From NCBI RefSeq assembly GCF_030817415.1, contig NZ_JAUSZI010000002.1, positions 8,184,001-8,248,000 on the forward strand: 64,000 nt of DNA, given 5' to 3'. The DNA comes from Streptomyces umbrinus (GTDB lineage: Bacteria > Actinomycetota > Actinomycetes > Streptomycetales > Streptomycetaceae). Both the position numbers and the translations under genes were made by a program. Position 1 is the stretch's first letter. Every line of letters begins with the position of its first letter. Shown piece by piece: positions 26,803-35,657 of the stretch. Under the pieces are notes generated by a model. The model made no database searches, was not told the origin of the DNA, and saw only the letters and a program-made list of their open reading frames with translations.

Positions 26803-27798
26803 ATGACTGCACGCGGCTGGTTTCTCTTCTCCCTGATGGGAGTGCTCTGGGGCATCCCCTACCTGATGATCAAAGTGGCGGTGGACGGTGGCATGTCCGC
26901 GTCCATGGTGGTGTTCACGCGATGCGCGCTGGGCGCGGCACTGCTGCTGCCCTTCGCGATCCGCCAGGGAAATCTGATCGGAGTCGTACGAGCGCACTGG
27001 CGCCCCATGCTGGCGTTCGCGTGCATAGAGATCATCGGCCCCTGGTGGACCCTGACCGACGCGGAACGCCACCTCTCCAGCTCGACGGCCGGCCTGCTGA
27101 TCGCGGGCGTACCCATCGTCGGCATACTCCTGGCCCGCTACTTCGGAGACACGGAACGCCTGGGCGCCCGCCGCATGGTCGGCCTGGGGCTGGGCCTGGC
27201 CGGCGTGGCGGTCCTGACGGCCCCACACCTGACCGGCGGAAACGCCCGCGCCCTGACGGAGATGCTGGTGACGGTGGTGGGCTATGCAACGGCCCCGCTG
27301 ATCATGGCCCGCTACCTGAAGCCGGTCCCGACCCTGCAACTGATAGCCCCGTGCCTGCTCCTGGCGGCGCTGGTATACGCCCCGGCAGCGGCGCTGACAT
27401 GGCCGACATCGCCGCCATCCCCCTCGGTCCTGGCGTCTCTCACCGGCCTGGGAGTGATCTGCACGGCACTGGCTTTCGTGGTCTTCCTGGAACTGATCAG
27501 GGAGGCGGGCCCGACGCGGGCGGTGGTCTTCACGTACGTCAACCCGGCGGTGGCGGTGACGGCGGGCGTGCTGTTCCTGAACGAGGAGCTGACAGCGGGG
27601 GTGGTTGCGGCATTCACCCTCATCCTCCTGGGCTCGTTCCTGGCGACGGCGGCCCCGACGGCTCCGGTTCCAGGGCGGGCCGCGGGCCCGGTACCATGGT
27701 CGACACGGCAGACGAGCCGGGCGGACGGCCGCGTGGAGTCCCCTTCGGGGGCGCTTCCCGAGGAACGTCCGGGCTCCACAGGGCAGGGTGGTGGCTAA
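26803..27798 (+). CDS. EamA/DMT family transporter whose 3' end overlaps RNase P RNA
   Basis: A 331-residue membrane protein with ten predicted helices in two EamA repeats (MGVLWGIPYLMIKVAV; then GVICTALAFVVFLELIREAG and TYVNPAVAVTAGVLFLNEEL). It would export an amino acid or metabolite. The last 30 codons (from 27707) lie inside the RNase P RNA gene and encode an atypical hydrophilic tail (SRADGRVESPSGALPEERPG), so the ancestral stop was probably lost. It is likely controlled by the AraC regulator just upstream. Confidence 0.88.
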   Translation: MTARGWFLFSLMGVLWGIPYLMIKVAVDGGMSASMVVFTRCALGAALLLPFAIRQGNLIGVVRAHWRPMLAFACIEIIGPWWTLTDAERHLSSSTAGLLIAGVPIVGILLARYFGDTERLGARRMVGLGLGLAGVAVLTAPHLTGGNARALTEMLVTVVGYATAPLIMARYLKPVPTLQLIAPCLLLAALVYAPAAALTWPTSPPSPSVLASLTGLGVICTALAFVVFLELIREAGPTRAVVFTYVNPAVAVTAGVLFLNEELTAGVVAAFTLILLGSFLATAAPTAPVPGRAAGPVPWSTRQTSRADGRVESPSGALPEERPGSTGQGGG

Positions 27799-28122
27799 CG
27801 GCCACCCGGGGTGACCCGCGGGACAGTGCCACAGAAAGCAAACCGCCAGGGACCTCGGTCCCAGGTAAGGGTGAAACGGTGGTGTAAGAGACCACCAGCG
27901 CCTGAGGCGACTCAGGCGGCTAGGTAAACCCCACCCGGAGCAAGGTCAAGAGGAGCCGCCGCAAGGCGCGCTCTGCGCGGACGTTCGAGGGCTGCCCGCC
28001 CGAGTCCGCGGGTAGACCGCACGAGGCCGGCGGCAACGCCGGCCCTAGATGGATGGCCGTCTCCCGGCCGACCGCGAGGTCGACCGGCGACAGAACCCGG
28101 CGTACAGCCCGACTCGTCTGCC
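27707..28122 (+). ncRNA. rnpB: RNase P RNA, type A
   Basis: Catalytic RNA of RNase P, which trims the 5' ends of tRNA precursors. Universally conserved blocks are present: GAGGAACGTCCGGGCTCC, then GGCAGGGTGGTGGCTAACGG, then CCACAGAAA, then GGTAAGGGTGAAACGG and GTAAGAGACCACC, then GGTAAACCCC, then AGATGGATGGC and the 3' ACAGAACCCGGCG block. Outer helix P1 pairs 27707-27716 (ggcagacgag) with 28113-28122 (ctcgtctgcc). Length and order fit the bacterial A type. The promoter must lie inside the upstream transporter gene. Confidence 0.97.
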
Positions 28123-28125
28123 TCT

Positions 28126-28167
28126 AAGGGCCTGCGGCCAGCGAAAGTACTGGTCAGGGGCCCTTTT
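28126..28167 (+). terminator. Intrinsic terminator of the RNase P RNA gene
   Basis: The outer stem AAGGGCC (28126-28132) pairs with GGCCCTT (28159-28165) and runs into TTTT. An inner CCAG/CTGG stem closes a GAAA-containing loop. It starts four bases after the mature RNA end. Confidence 0.8.
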
Positions 28168-28194
28168 GCCGGATCGGAAGCTTGGCCGGACCCG

Positions 28195-28563
28195 GTGTCT
28201 GCCCTCCTCCGAGCGACCGTCCTCGGCTGTTACGAGGAGGACGGCTATGGCCCCCAGGTGCTGGCCCTCACCGCTCAGCTGCGGGACTATCCGGAGGTTC
28301 TCGCCCGGCCCCTCCACCTCGCGGGCCTCGGTCAGTAGTACGCGTTGCCGCGGGGGCAGGAGGAGGCTCTGGCGGGCGATGACGTGGCTCCAGCCGCGGA
28401 TCTCGATCCGGCGAAGTACCTCGCACCCGGCCTGGAGGAGGAACCTGAGGCGTGGATGAACAGTCGCTCTCTTTGCGGAGCCGTTCCAGGAGTAGCTAGG
28501 GGAGTTAGTACACAGGTGGGAAATGAAGCGATCGTTAACGCCGTCAACGAATTCGTGCGTTGA
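28195..28563 (+). other. Possible decayed coding segment before the defence island
   Basis: One frame reads coding-like in two parts separated by TAG at 28336: a 47-codon stretch containing CYEEDGYGPQVLALTAQLRD and a 72-codon stretch containing AKYLAPGLEEEPEAWMNSRS. No family is recognised, codon bias is weaker than in neighbours, and the antisense strand is also open. It may be a relic at the island boundary. The rest of 28168-28560 shows nothing else. Confidence 0.25.
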
Positions 28564-28588
28564 TGGCTTGATCGACCTTGTGTACGGT
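28560..28588 (+). promoter_or_regulatory. Vegetative-type promoter, leaderless methylase transcript
   Basis: -35 TTGATG (28560-28565), 17-base spacer, -10 TACGGT (28583-28588). The methylase ATG (28596) is seven bases after the -10 box and has no ribosome binding site, so translation from a leaderless mRNA is likely. Confidence 0.65.
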
Positions 28589-28595
28589 TGCCCGT

Positions 28596-30248
28596 ATGAC
28601 GGACACCCCCGCCCCATCGGCCGGCCCGCTGGTCACCGGCTCCGAGATCGCCCGGCTGGCGGGCGTCACCCGCGCCGCTGTCTCGAACTGGCGGCGACGC
28701 TACGACGACTTCCCGACGCCGGCCGGTGGCGGTGCCAACAGTCCGCTGTTCGACCTGACCGAGGTACAGGCCTGGCTGGACAGGCAACGCAAAGGGCAGG
28801 ACGTCTCGGTGGACGTGCAGCTGTGGCAGGAACTGCGCGGAGTCTACGGTGACGACATGATCGGCGGGCTTGCCGACGTCACTCAACTCATTGCCGAGGG
28901 GAAGGCGCCCGCGGAGCTACCAGCGGACGTGGTCCGGCTCGCGACGGATCTGACGGAGAGCAGTGGGGCGGCCGAGGTGGTGAGCGCCCTCGCGGAGCGC
29001 TTCACCGACTCCGTGCGCCGGGCAGGATCGGACCAGGTCACCTCGCCGCGCATCGTCCGTGCAGTGCGCCATTTCGTCGGCGAAGTGGCGTCCGGCGCGA
29101 CTCTCTTCGACCCGGCCTGCGGCATCGGCACCTTGCTGCTTGCCGTTGGCCCGGAGCATGGGCCCACACGGCGGGGGCAGGAGTCCGACGCTCGCAGTGC
29201 TCGGTTCGCGCAATTGCGGGCCGACCTCACCGGACGGACTGGTGTGGTGGTCGCCACCGCAGACTCGCTGCGCGACGACCGATGGACGGAGCTGAGCGCC
29301 GACCTCGTAGTCTGCGATCCGCCGGTCGGCGAGCCCGACTGGGGGCGCGAGGACCTGCTGCTCGACTCACGTTGGGAGTTCGGCATTCCGTCGCGCGCCG
29401 AAGGCGAACTCGCCTGGTTGCAGCATGCCTACGCGCACACTGTGCCCGGCGGTCGCGTGCTCATGGTCATGCCCGCCTCGGTTGCCTACCGCAAGGCGGG
29501 CCGCCGTATCCGTGCCGAGCTCGTGCGACGGGGCATCCTCACCCAGGTGACCGCCCTTCCGTCAGGTACTGCGGCTTCGCACGCACTCCCGATTCATCTG
29601 TGGCACCTGCGCCGCCCGCTAGCCCTGGGCGACGCCGTCACTGTCGTCCGCATGGTCGATCTGACGGCGGGCGACCCCGACGGCTCTCTGGAACCGGGGC
29701 GCGACCAGCTGGCGGACGTTCCCCTGATCGATCTGCTCGACGACACTGTCGACCTCACGCCAGGCCGCCACGTTGAGGAGTCCCATCGCGACTACGTTGT
29801 TGAATACCAGGCTCTGAGAAGGGAGCTGAACGAGCAGGTGCGGCTGTTGGCCGAGCTGCTGCCGGCGCTGGCAGCGGGTGCCGGCCCCAGTTCCGTGGAC
29901 GGCCCTACCGTCAGCGTCGCCGACCTCGCCCGCGCCGGGCTCGTCGAGTATGGGGATCCGGAGCCGGTCTCGGTCAGCGACCAGCTTGACACCGACTACC
30001 TTCAGGGGTTTCTGCGCAGCGCAGCGAACACGCGACGTTCTACGAGCTCCAGTGGCACCTTTCGCCTCGACGGTAAGGGTGCCCGCATCCCGCAGATGGA
30101 CATCACTGGTCAACGCCGGTACGGGGCAGCCTTCCGCGCTCTCCAGGAGTTCGAGGAGCGATCGCGAAGGTTGGCGGAGCTGAGCCGGGACGTAGCGAGT
30201 CTGGCGAGAGACGGTCTCGGTAACGGGGCGCTCGCACCCGATAACTGA
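28596..30248 (+). CDS. N6-adenine-type DNA methylase with HTH N-terminus and altered catalytic motif
   Basis: A 550-residue HsdM/Eco57I-like gamma-class methylase. An N-terminal MerR/XRE-like helix-turn-helix (about 16-36, SEIARLAGVTRAAVSNWRRR) is followed by a helical region. The AdoMet motif I is DPACGIGTLL (172-181). Where the catalytic motif IV N/D/S-PP-Y/F is expected the protein has CDPPVGEPD (240-248), with Val replacing the aromatic residue. The C-terminal 130 residues resemble a target-recognition or coiled-coil end. No cognate nuclease of type I form is adjacent; the converging SF1 helicase and McrBC are the neighbours. Either a divergent active methylase or a DNA-binding, non-catalytic relative is possible. 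Confidence 0.85.
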   Translation: MTDTPAPSAGPLVTGSEIARLAGVTRAAVSNWRRRYDDFPTPAGGGANSPLFDLTEVQAWLDRQRKGQDVSVDVQLWQELRGVYGDDMIGGLADVTQLIAEGKAPAELPADVVRLATDLTESSGAAEVVSALAERFTDSVRRAGSDQVTSPRIVRAVRHFVGEVASGATLFDPACGIGTLLLAVGPEHGPTRRGQESDARSARFAQLRADLTGRTGVVVATADSLRDDRWTELSADLVVCDPPVGEPDWGREDLLLDSRWEFGIPSRAEGELAWLQHAYAHTVPGGRVLMVMPASVAYRKAGRRIRAELVRRGILTQVTALPSGTAASHALPIHLWHLRRPLALGDAVTVVRMVDLTAGDPDGSLEPGRDQLADVPLIDLLDDTVDLTPGRHVEESHRDYVVEYQALRRELNEQVRLLAELLPALAAGAGPSSVDGPTVSVADLARAGLVEYGDPEPVSVSDQLDTDYLQGFLRSAANTRRSTSSSGTFRLDGKGARIPQMDITGQRRYGAAFRALQEFEERSRRLAELSRDVASLARDGLGNGALAPDN

Positions 30249-30276
30249 CCGGTCATCACGTCACTGTCCTGATAAG

Positions 30277-32412
30277 TCACTTCGGCTGCGGTACGAACGA
30301 ACTCACGGTCCCGCTCCACGAAACCGCCAAGGCCTCCCGCGACCGCGTGCAAGCCACGAACAGCAGGCACCTCTCCCGCAGCAGATCCGAATCATGCTGC
30401 AGCGTGTCCACGGAGACAGGCGTCACCTCACGAGAGAACGGCATCGCACCTGCCGTCACCCCCAGGACGGCGACACAGCGGAACTCCAGCCCTTTCATCG
30501 CGTGCATGGTGGCGAGCCGTACCCCATCCACGGTCGGCCCCGGGTTGTCCCTGACCCGGACCACCGGCACCTCGGCCGCGGCCAGCTTGTCGTACGCCTT
30601 GTCCAGCAGGACGTTGAAACGGGCACATACGCCGATCTCCGAAGGGCGGATGCCCTGGGCTATCCAGCCGTCGACGCGCTCTACGAGGGCCGCGACCTCC
30701 GCCTGCTCGGAGCCATACCCGTCCGTGTGGGGCCTTCGGCCGTGCAGCAGCGAGCGGTATCCGGCGAGGCTGTCGCTGCCTTCACCGCCCAGGTCGTCGA
30801 CCGATACCGGGCTGAGGATGCCGGTCGACCAGACGAGGATCTCTTCCGTGGAGCGGTAGTTGATGCGCAGACGGTGGGTGCGTCCGGTCACCGAGATGCC
30901 CAGGGAGCCGAGAGAGACCTTCGAGTCGTAGATCCGTTGGTGAGGGTCGCCCGTGATGAACAGGTCGTCGCTGCCGGGTGCCACTGCACCGCGCAGGACG
31001 CGCCACTGGGTGGGGTGGAGGTCCTGGGCCTCGTCGACCACGACGTGGTCGTGGGTGGGCGCCGAGCCTGCCAGGAGGTCCGCCGCTCGCGCGCACACCT
31101 TCAGATGCGTTGTGGCTTTCTGAGTACGCAGCATCGACTCGAACAGCTCGACGGCGGACCATAGTTCGTTGCGTCGAGCGGACGGCAGAGCGCTCCCGCG
31201 ACCGCGCCGCAAGGCGGTCCGGTAGGCGTCGGGGGTGCGCAGGTCCTGAGCAAGGATGACGTGTCGGTACTCCTGAGCGAGGAACTGCTCCGACCATGGC
31301 AGCTCCAGCTTCTTGACGACACGTTGCCACAACTGCCGTTCCTCCCGGTCGTTCACGGGGGAGGGGGACTTGCCGTCGAGACGGGTCACCACGCCGTGCG
31401 CGTAGGCGTTTACCGTAGTCACGTCGACGCGACCGAGGAGCGCCTCGTCGCCGTCCAGGAGCAGGGACAGGTTCTCGCGCAGTGACGCGGCAAGGGCGTT
31501 CGTGTACGTGGTGAGCAGCACCCGGGTGTCGGGCGAGCGCGCGAGGAGATGCTTGACGCGATGCAGGGCCGCGACCGTCTTGCCCGTGCCAGGACCGCCC
31601 GTGATCTGGACCGGGCCGCCATACGACACTCGGTAGGCGACTCGGCGCTGCGAGGGGTGGAGGAATACCCGCCAGGCCGTGAACGGCTTCTCCAGAATAT
31701 CCGCCAGCTCTTCGGGCCCCGTGACCAACGTGATGCGGCTCGTAGTGTTGGCGATGGCGACAGCCAGACTCTCGTCCGGGTCGGGACCCGCGTCGATCGG
31801 GCGGCGTACGGCGACCACGTCCCGGTACACCTCGTCGGGGCTGAACCCCTCGGAGAGGAAGTGCAGTACCTCGAACTGGTCCTCCGGCAGCAGCGTCTCG
31901 AAAGCGTTGAGCTGCACCTTGTCGACGATGGTCCGCACCGCGCGCAACACCTGGTCATCGATGCCGAGTTCGCGCAGCACCGTGTCCGAGTACTTCGAGA
32001 AGAGCAGGGAGTCGGAGGCCGCGGCAGCTTTCTCCAGGGCCGGGGTCAGCTGCTCGATGGCAACTACGTTGCGGACTTCGAGCGCTCGCGTCGCGGAGTT
32101 CGTCGTGTACAGCCGCTTGGCCGCCCAGGTGTACGCGTCGTCGTGCCGTACGACGTTGACGAGCAGGAACACATCACTGCCGTCGTCGGGCGCGAGGACG
32201 ACGCCGCGCCAGAAGTCGTTGATGCGGATGGTTCGCATGCGTGCGTCCTGCGCGTTCTGTACGGACTCCAGGTGGAGACCCTTGTCCGCTTGCAGTTCGG
32301 GCACGGTGAGCAGCTGGAACTTCTGCATCGCCTTGCGTACGCCGGCCTTGACGGGCTTCTCCAGGATGTCGTAGCTCTCCCAGAAGCTGTTGGCGAACGC
32401 GAGCTGCGGCAC
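30277..32412 (-). CDS. SF1 (UvrD/Rep-like) helicase with RelE-like N-terminal domain
   Basis: A 711-residue protein. Residues about 5-115 resemble a ParE/RelE-type fold (KAGVRKAMQKF ... RIRINDFWRGVV-like strand, VNVVRHDDAYTWAAKR). The helicase core has Walker A GGPGTGKT (272-279), motif II VVVDEAQD (457-464), SF1 motif III around FITGDPHQRIYD and the late ATMHAMKGLEF (motif V). It would move on or cut DNA under ATP control. GTG 32412 is chosen because GGAG lies eight bases before it. The frame runs open to 32592 through the end of mcrC, where it reads as a shadow. It lies 46 bases after mcrC on the same strand, so it is likely co-transcribed. Confidence 0.88.
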   Translation of the reverse strand: MPQLAFANSFWESYDILEKPVKAGVRKAMQKFQLLTVPELQADKGLHLESVQNAQDARMRTIRINDFWRGVVLAPDDGSDVFLLVNVVRHDDAYTWAAKRLYTTNSATRALEVRNVVAIEQLTPALEKAAAASDSLLFSKYSDTVLRELGIDDQVLRAVRTIVDKVQLNAFETLLPEDQFEVLHFLSEGFSPDEVYRDVVAVRRPIDAGPDPDESLAVAIANTTSRITLVTGPEELADILEKPFTAWRVFLHPSQRRVAYRVSYGGPVQITGGPGTGKTVAALHRVKHLLARSPDTRVLLTTYTNALAASLRENLSLLLDGDEALLGRVDVTTVNAYAHGVVTRLDGKSPSPVNDREERQLWQRVVKKLELPWSEQFLAQEYRHVILAQDLRTPDAYRTALRRGRGSALPSARRNELWSAVELFESMLRTQKATTHLKVCARAADLLAGSAPTHDHVVVDEAQDLHPTQWRVLRGAVAPGSDDLFITGDPHQRIYDSKVSLGSLGISVTGRTHRLRINYRSTEEILVWSTGILSPVSVDDLGGEGSDSLAGYRSLLHGRRPHTDGYGSEQAEVAALVERVDGWIAQGIRPSEIGVCARFNVLLDKAYDKLAAAEVPVVRVRDNPGPTVDGVRLATMHAMKGLEFRCVAVLGVTAGAMPFSREVTPVSVDTLQHDSDLLRERCLLFVACTRSREALAVSWSGTVSSFVPQPK

Positions 32413-32458
32413 GAGGTGAACTCCCCACCCTGGATGGACTCCAACACTCCGCAGTCGA

Positions 32459-33709
32459 TCACACGCGCGGGGTGTCCGCCAGCCGTTGGGCCACTGATCC
32501 GATGTCAGCAAGCAGGCCGGCTGGTTCCTGGTCCAGGTCGAGGGCGTGCTGATGGATGACGATGCCTGCGTGCCGCACCTGGTGGGCGGCATGCGAGGCG
32601 TTGCCCTTCGCGTACACCAGGTGTCCCTCGCGCAGCCCGAGAGCTGTGCAGTAGGCCAGCATCTGGTACAGGTCGGCGTCCGGATAGCCGTCCCGCTTCT
32701 CCGCCTTGTACTTGGCGTCCACCACGGCGCACGGCGATCCGTCCGCGCCGTACAGCACGAAGTCGGGCTTCATGCGGATCTCGGCAGCGGTGTCGAGGTG
32801 GTGCGGATCCTGGAGACGGGCCGTGTGACCTGTGCCCCGGAAGGCCTCCCGCAGTGCCACCGTCACGAAGTCCTCGAAGAGTTTGTTCATGTCGAACAGG
32901 AACCCGTCGACGCGGAGCCCGCCGGGCGCGTGCTCGGCGGAGGCTCCGTCCAGGACGGCACGAGCGAGGTGCAGGGCATGGTGGTAGCGGGAGTTGAGAC
33001 GGGTGGGCTGCCAGCCGGGGAGGGGCTGTCCGCGCACGATCGTGGTGACATCGGCCAGGCGGGCACGCTGGTGAAGCAACCTGCGGCGCACCTCGCGAGG
33101 GACACTTGGTAGGCGCAGCAGACGCTCGACGGCGGCCCGCAGGATGCGGTTCTCCGCAATGTCGGTGGTGAACTCGTCGTACGCCACTTCCACAGGCAGC
33201 GTCATGCCGAAGTGTCGCCGTATCTGCTCGGCCTCCCGGATGCGTCCGCGTACGACGAGGGCGGTCACCTCCGTCGCCCGGTATCCCTGCAGCAGACCTT
33301 GCCGGAGGGCCCGGTCCACCTGCCGCTCCACGGCGTGGGCGAGCGCGGGCAGCACCTCGCGGTGCTCGGCCACCGACACCTGCCCGTCACGCCAGGCACC
33401 CTTCGGGTCAAGGCTGTGACCGAGCAGGAAGAAGAGCCGGGCGATGGGCACCTTCGGTGTGATGCGGATGGTGACAGGCTCGCTGACACCCGGCATGGCG
33501 ACGCCCACAGCACCGACCTTGCTGTCGGCCCGCAGTGACCAGTTGCCCGGTGCGTACGGATCCGGAGCGGCGTCCACGATGCGCGCGGCGTTGAGGGCCC
33601 GGCCGACGGTGTCCGTCAGAGGTACGGAAACGGCCGGTGCGTGTTCGACGAGATGCACAGACTCGACAGTCGGCACGATCGCCAACACGGGCTCGGTGCC
33701 GGCGGTCAC
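32459..33709 (-). CDS. mcrC: McrC-like restriction subunit, copy 1
   Basis: A 416-residue McrC protein. GTG 33709 overlaps the mcrB stop as GTGA. The N-terminal half is the DNA-binding/bridging domain (VTIRITPKVPIARLFFLLGHSL). The C-terminal half holds the PD-(D/E)XK nuclease: Asp in RMKPDFVLYG, DAKYK in CAVVDAKYKAEKRDG and the following QMLAYC helix. With McrB it should cut modified DNA in a GTP-dependent way (type IV restriction). The helicase gene follows on the same strand. Confidence 0.92.
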   Translation of the reverse strand: MTAGTEPVLAIVPTVESVHLVEHAPAVSVPLTDTVGRALNAARIVDAAPDPYAPGNWSLRADSKVGAVGVAMPGVSEPVTIRITPKVPIARLFFLLGHSLDPKGAWRDGQVSVAEHREVLPALAHAVERQVDRALRQGLLQGYRATEVTALVVRGRIREAEQIRRHFGMTLPVEVAYDEFTTDIAENRILRAAVERLLRLPSVPREVRRRLLHQRARLADVTTIVRGQPLPGWQPTRLNSRYHHALHLARAVLDGASAEHAPGGLRVDGFLFDMNKLFEDFVTVALREAFRGTGHTARLQDPHHLDTAAEIRMKPDFVLYGADGSPCAVVDAKYKAEKRDGYPDADLYQMLAYCTALGLREGHLVYAKGNASHAAHQVRHAGIVIHQHALDLDQEPAGLLADIGSVAQRLADTPRV

Positions 33710-35544
33710 CCCAGTGACTCCCGAACCAGCGACTGCCGCAGGGCTGCCAGCCCGTATCGCTTCTCGATGTCCACGCCCTCTCCGTAGTGGTGCTCCTCCA
33801 GTAGGGGCAGGATCTTCGTCCGCCAGGTCCGCTCCAGGCCGCCCTCCCGGTAGACGCCCTTCTTCATCAGGTACGAGGGCCCGATGCGGAAGTCGGCGTC
33901 GTCGATCCTGGAGTTGAGCGCGTCGAGCAGATCGGCGGGCTCGGTGTCCTTGCCCTCCTTGGCCAGCCAGCGGCGCAGCAGCCCGCTCGTCGGCTCCGTG
34001 CGCGGGGACAGTTCGACGAAGGCGAAGCGGCGACGCATCGCCGCGTCCACGAGCGCGATGGACCGGTCGGCGGTGTTCATCGTGCCGATCACGAACAGGT
34101 TCGGCGGCAGCGCGAAGTCGTCGCCGGAGTAAGGCAGTTGCAGGGACTTGTTCCGGTATTCGAGGAGGAAGTACAGCTCGCCGAAGACCTTGGCCAGATT
34201 GGCGCGGTTGATCTCGTCGATGATCAAGAAGTGTGGGATGTGCCGGTTGCCCTCGCGGCCCGCGAGCGCGGCCAGGTCGCGCAGTGGGCCCGCGGTGATC
34301 CTGAAGGCGACCTCCTTGGTTTTCGAGTCCTCCTTCGGCCGGAACCCTTCGACGAAGTCCTCGTACGCGTACGAGGGATGGAACTGGATGAGTTTCACCT
34401 GCTCGGGCCCGCCGCCCAGGAACTCGGCGAGTTTCAGGGCCAGATACGTCTTGCCGGTACCCGGCGGGCCGTACAGCACCAACTGCCGCTCGTCCGAGAG
34501 TAGATCGCGCACCTCGCGCAGCCATTCCGTGTCGTGGACCAGGAGCTCGGCAGCCAGCTCGTCCGTGGGGTCCGGCAACTCCAGCTCGCGGCGGGCGACC
34601 AGCGCAGGGACCTCCACGCTCGGATCGCGCTCTATGGCCTCGGCCTCTTCCGCCAGCTCCTCGTCGCTCAGGCCGAGCCCTTCGACGAGGGCCTGGACGG
34701 TGGAGAGGTCGACGACGTCGTGCTGGATCGACAGCTTCTGCTGAAGCTCCTCCGGAAGATCGTCATACGGATATCCGGTCGGCTGCCAGTCCACCGGCCG
34801 GCGCAGATTGGACCGCCGGTCCTCTGACTCCGTTTGCTCCGCCTCGCCGGTGACCTCACCGATGTACAACTGTCCGCCGGAGATGGTGCACACCGTGTCG
34901 CCGGGCTTCATCCGGGAGAGGAAGGCGTGCAGCTCCTCGACGAGCTGCTGTTTCTGTCCGTATGTGGCCGTCGACTCGTAGTCTTCCTGGACGAAGGTGC
35001 GCAGGTCGTCCTTGCTGGTGCCCTGCCGCACGCCCTGCCGGAGTCGGGAAGCGGCGAGGGAGATGCGGCCCTCGGGAAGCCAGAGGCGCTGGACCAGGTC
35101 CAGCCCCGTGACGTTCGAACCGCGGATGAGCCAGGGGCGGTTGGGGCCCGCCCACACCCCCGACATATAGTCGGACAGCGGTGCTCCGTCCTCGGTCCGC
35201 CACTCCTCCCACCCGTTGCGAGGGGCGCCGACCAGCAGCACGGCGGCGAAGGAGGGCGAGCCGCACACCACGTCCTCTGTCAGTTCCAACCAGCCCGGCC
35301 AGCGCGTGGAAGCAACGAGTACGCCCTGTTCTTTGAGCTCTGTGCGCCGCCTGGATGGGCTCTTGAAGTGTGTGGCGAGCGACGGCATCACATGATCGCG
35401 CGCGGGTGATCCGGCCCGCACGAGGAACTTCCTGCTCCCGTTCGTCCCGGTCTCGTCCAGCAGCACTCCACGCGCCCGGTTGATCCCGTCCCCGTTCGGC
35501 AGCCGCAGCCGGAACTCCGGGTATTCCGTGTGCTCGTCAACCAT
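33706..35544 (-). CDS. mcrB: McrB-like GTPase with DUF4357-type N-terminus, copy 1
   Basis: A 612-residue AAA+ motor of a McrBC system. The N-terminal part (about 25-116) matches the look of DUF4357 (GVLLDE, LVRAGSPARDHVMPS, SPSFAAVLLVGAPRNGWEEW). Residues about 205-260 form a small beta domain with KPGDTVCTISGGQLYIGEV, a PUA/EVE-like reader candidate. The motor has Walker A GPPGTGKT (359-366), Walker B IIDEINRAN (441-449) and the McrB signature NTADRS. ATG 35544 is preceded by GGGGAGCA. The N-terminal domains are probably the modified-base reader; this is inference. Confidence 0.92.
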   Translation of the reverse strand: MVDEHTEYPEFRLRLPNGDGINRARGVLLDETGTNGSRKFLVRAGSPARDHVMPSLATHFKSPSRRRTELKEQGVLVASTRWPGWLELTEDVVCGSPSFAAVLLVGAPRNGWEEWRTEDGAPLSDYMSGVWAGPNRPWLIRGSNVTGLDLVQRLWLPEGRISLAASRLRQGVRQGTSKDDLRTFVQEDYESTATYGQKQQLVEELHAFLSRMKPGDTVCTISGGQLYIGEVTGEAEQTESEDRRSNLRRPVDWQPTGYPYDDLPEELQQKLSIQHDVVDLSTVQALVEGLGLSDEELAEEAEAIERDPSVEVPALVARRELELPDPTDELAAELLVHDTEWLREVRDLLSDERQLVLYGPPGTGKTYLALKLAEFLGGGPEQVKLIQFHPSYAYEDFVEGFRPKEDSKTKEVAFRITAGPLRDLAALAGREGNRHIPHFLIIDEINRANLAKVFGELYFLLEYRNKSLQLPYSGDDFALPPNLFVIGTMNTADRSIALVDAAMRRRFAFVELSPRTEPTSGLLRRWLAKEGKDTEPADLLDALNSRIDDADFRIGPSYLMKKGVYREGGLERTWRTKILPLLEEHHYGEGVDIEKRYGLAALRQSLVRESLG

Positions 35545-35657
35545 TGTCCCTGCTCCCCCTCGACAGAAGCGACAGAAGATCCCTTGCAACAGTAGGGGCC
35601 CGCACTGACAACAGTCCCGAACCGTACGGGCAGCCGCCGACTACGAGATAGGAAGCG

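Noticed and set aside
32413..32592. Extended N-terminus of the SF1 helicase
   Set aside because: The extra 60 residues are a shadow of the mcrC end; GTG 32412 has a good ribosome site.
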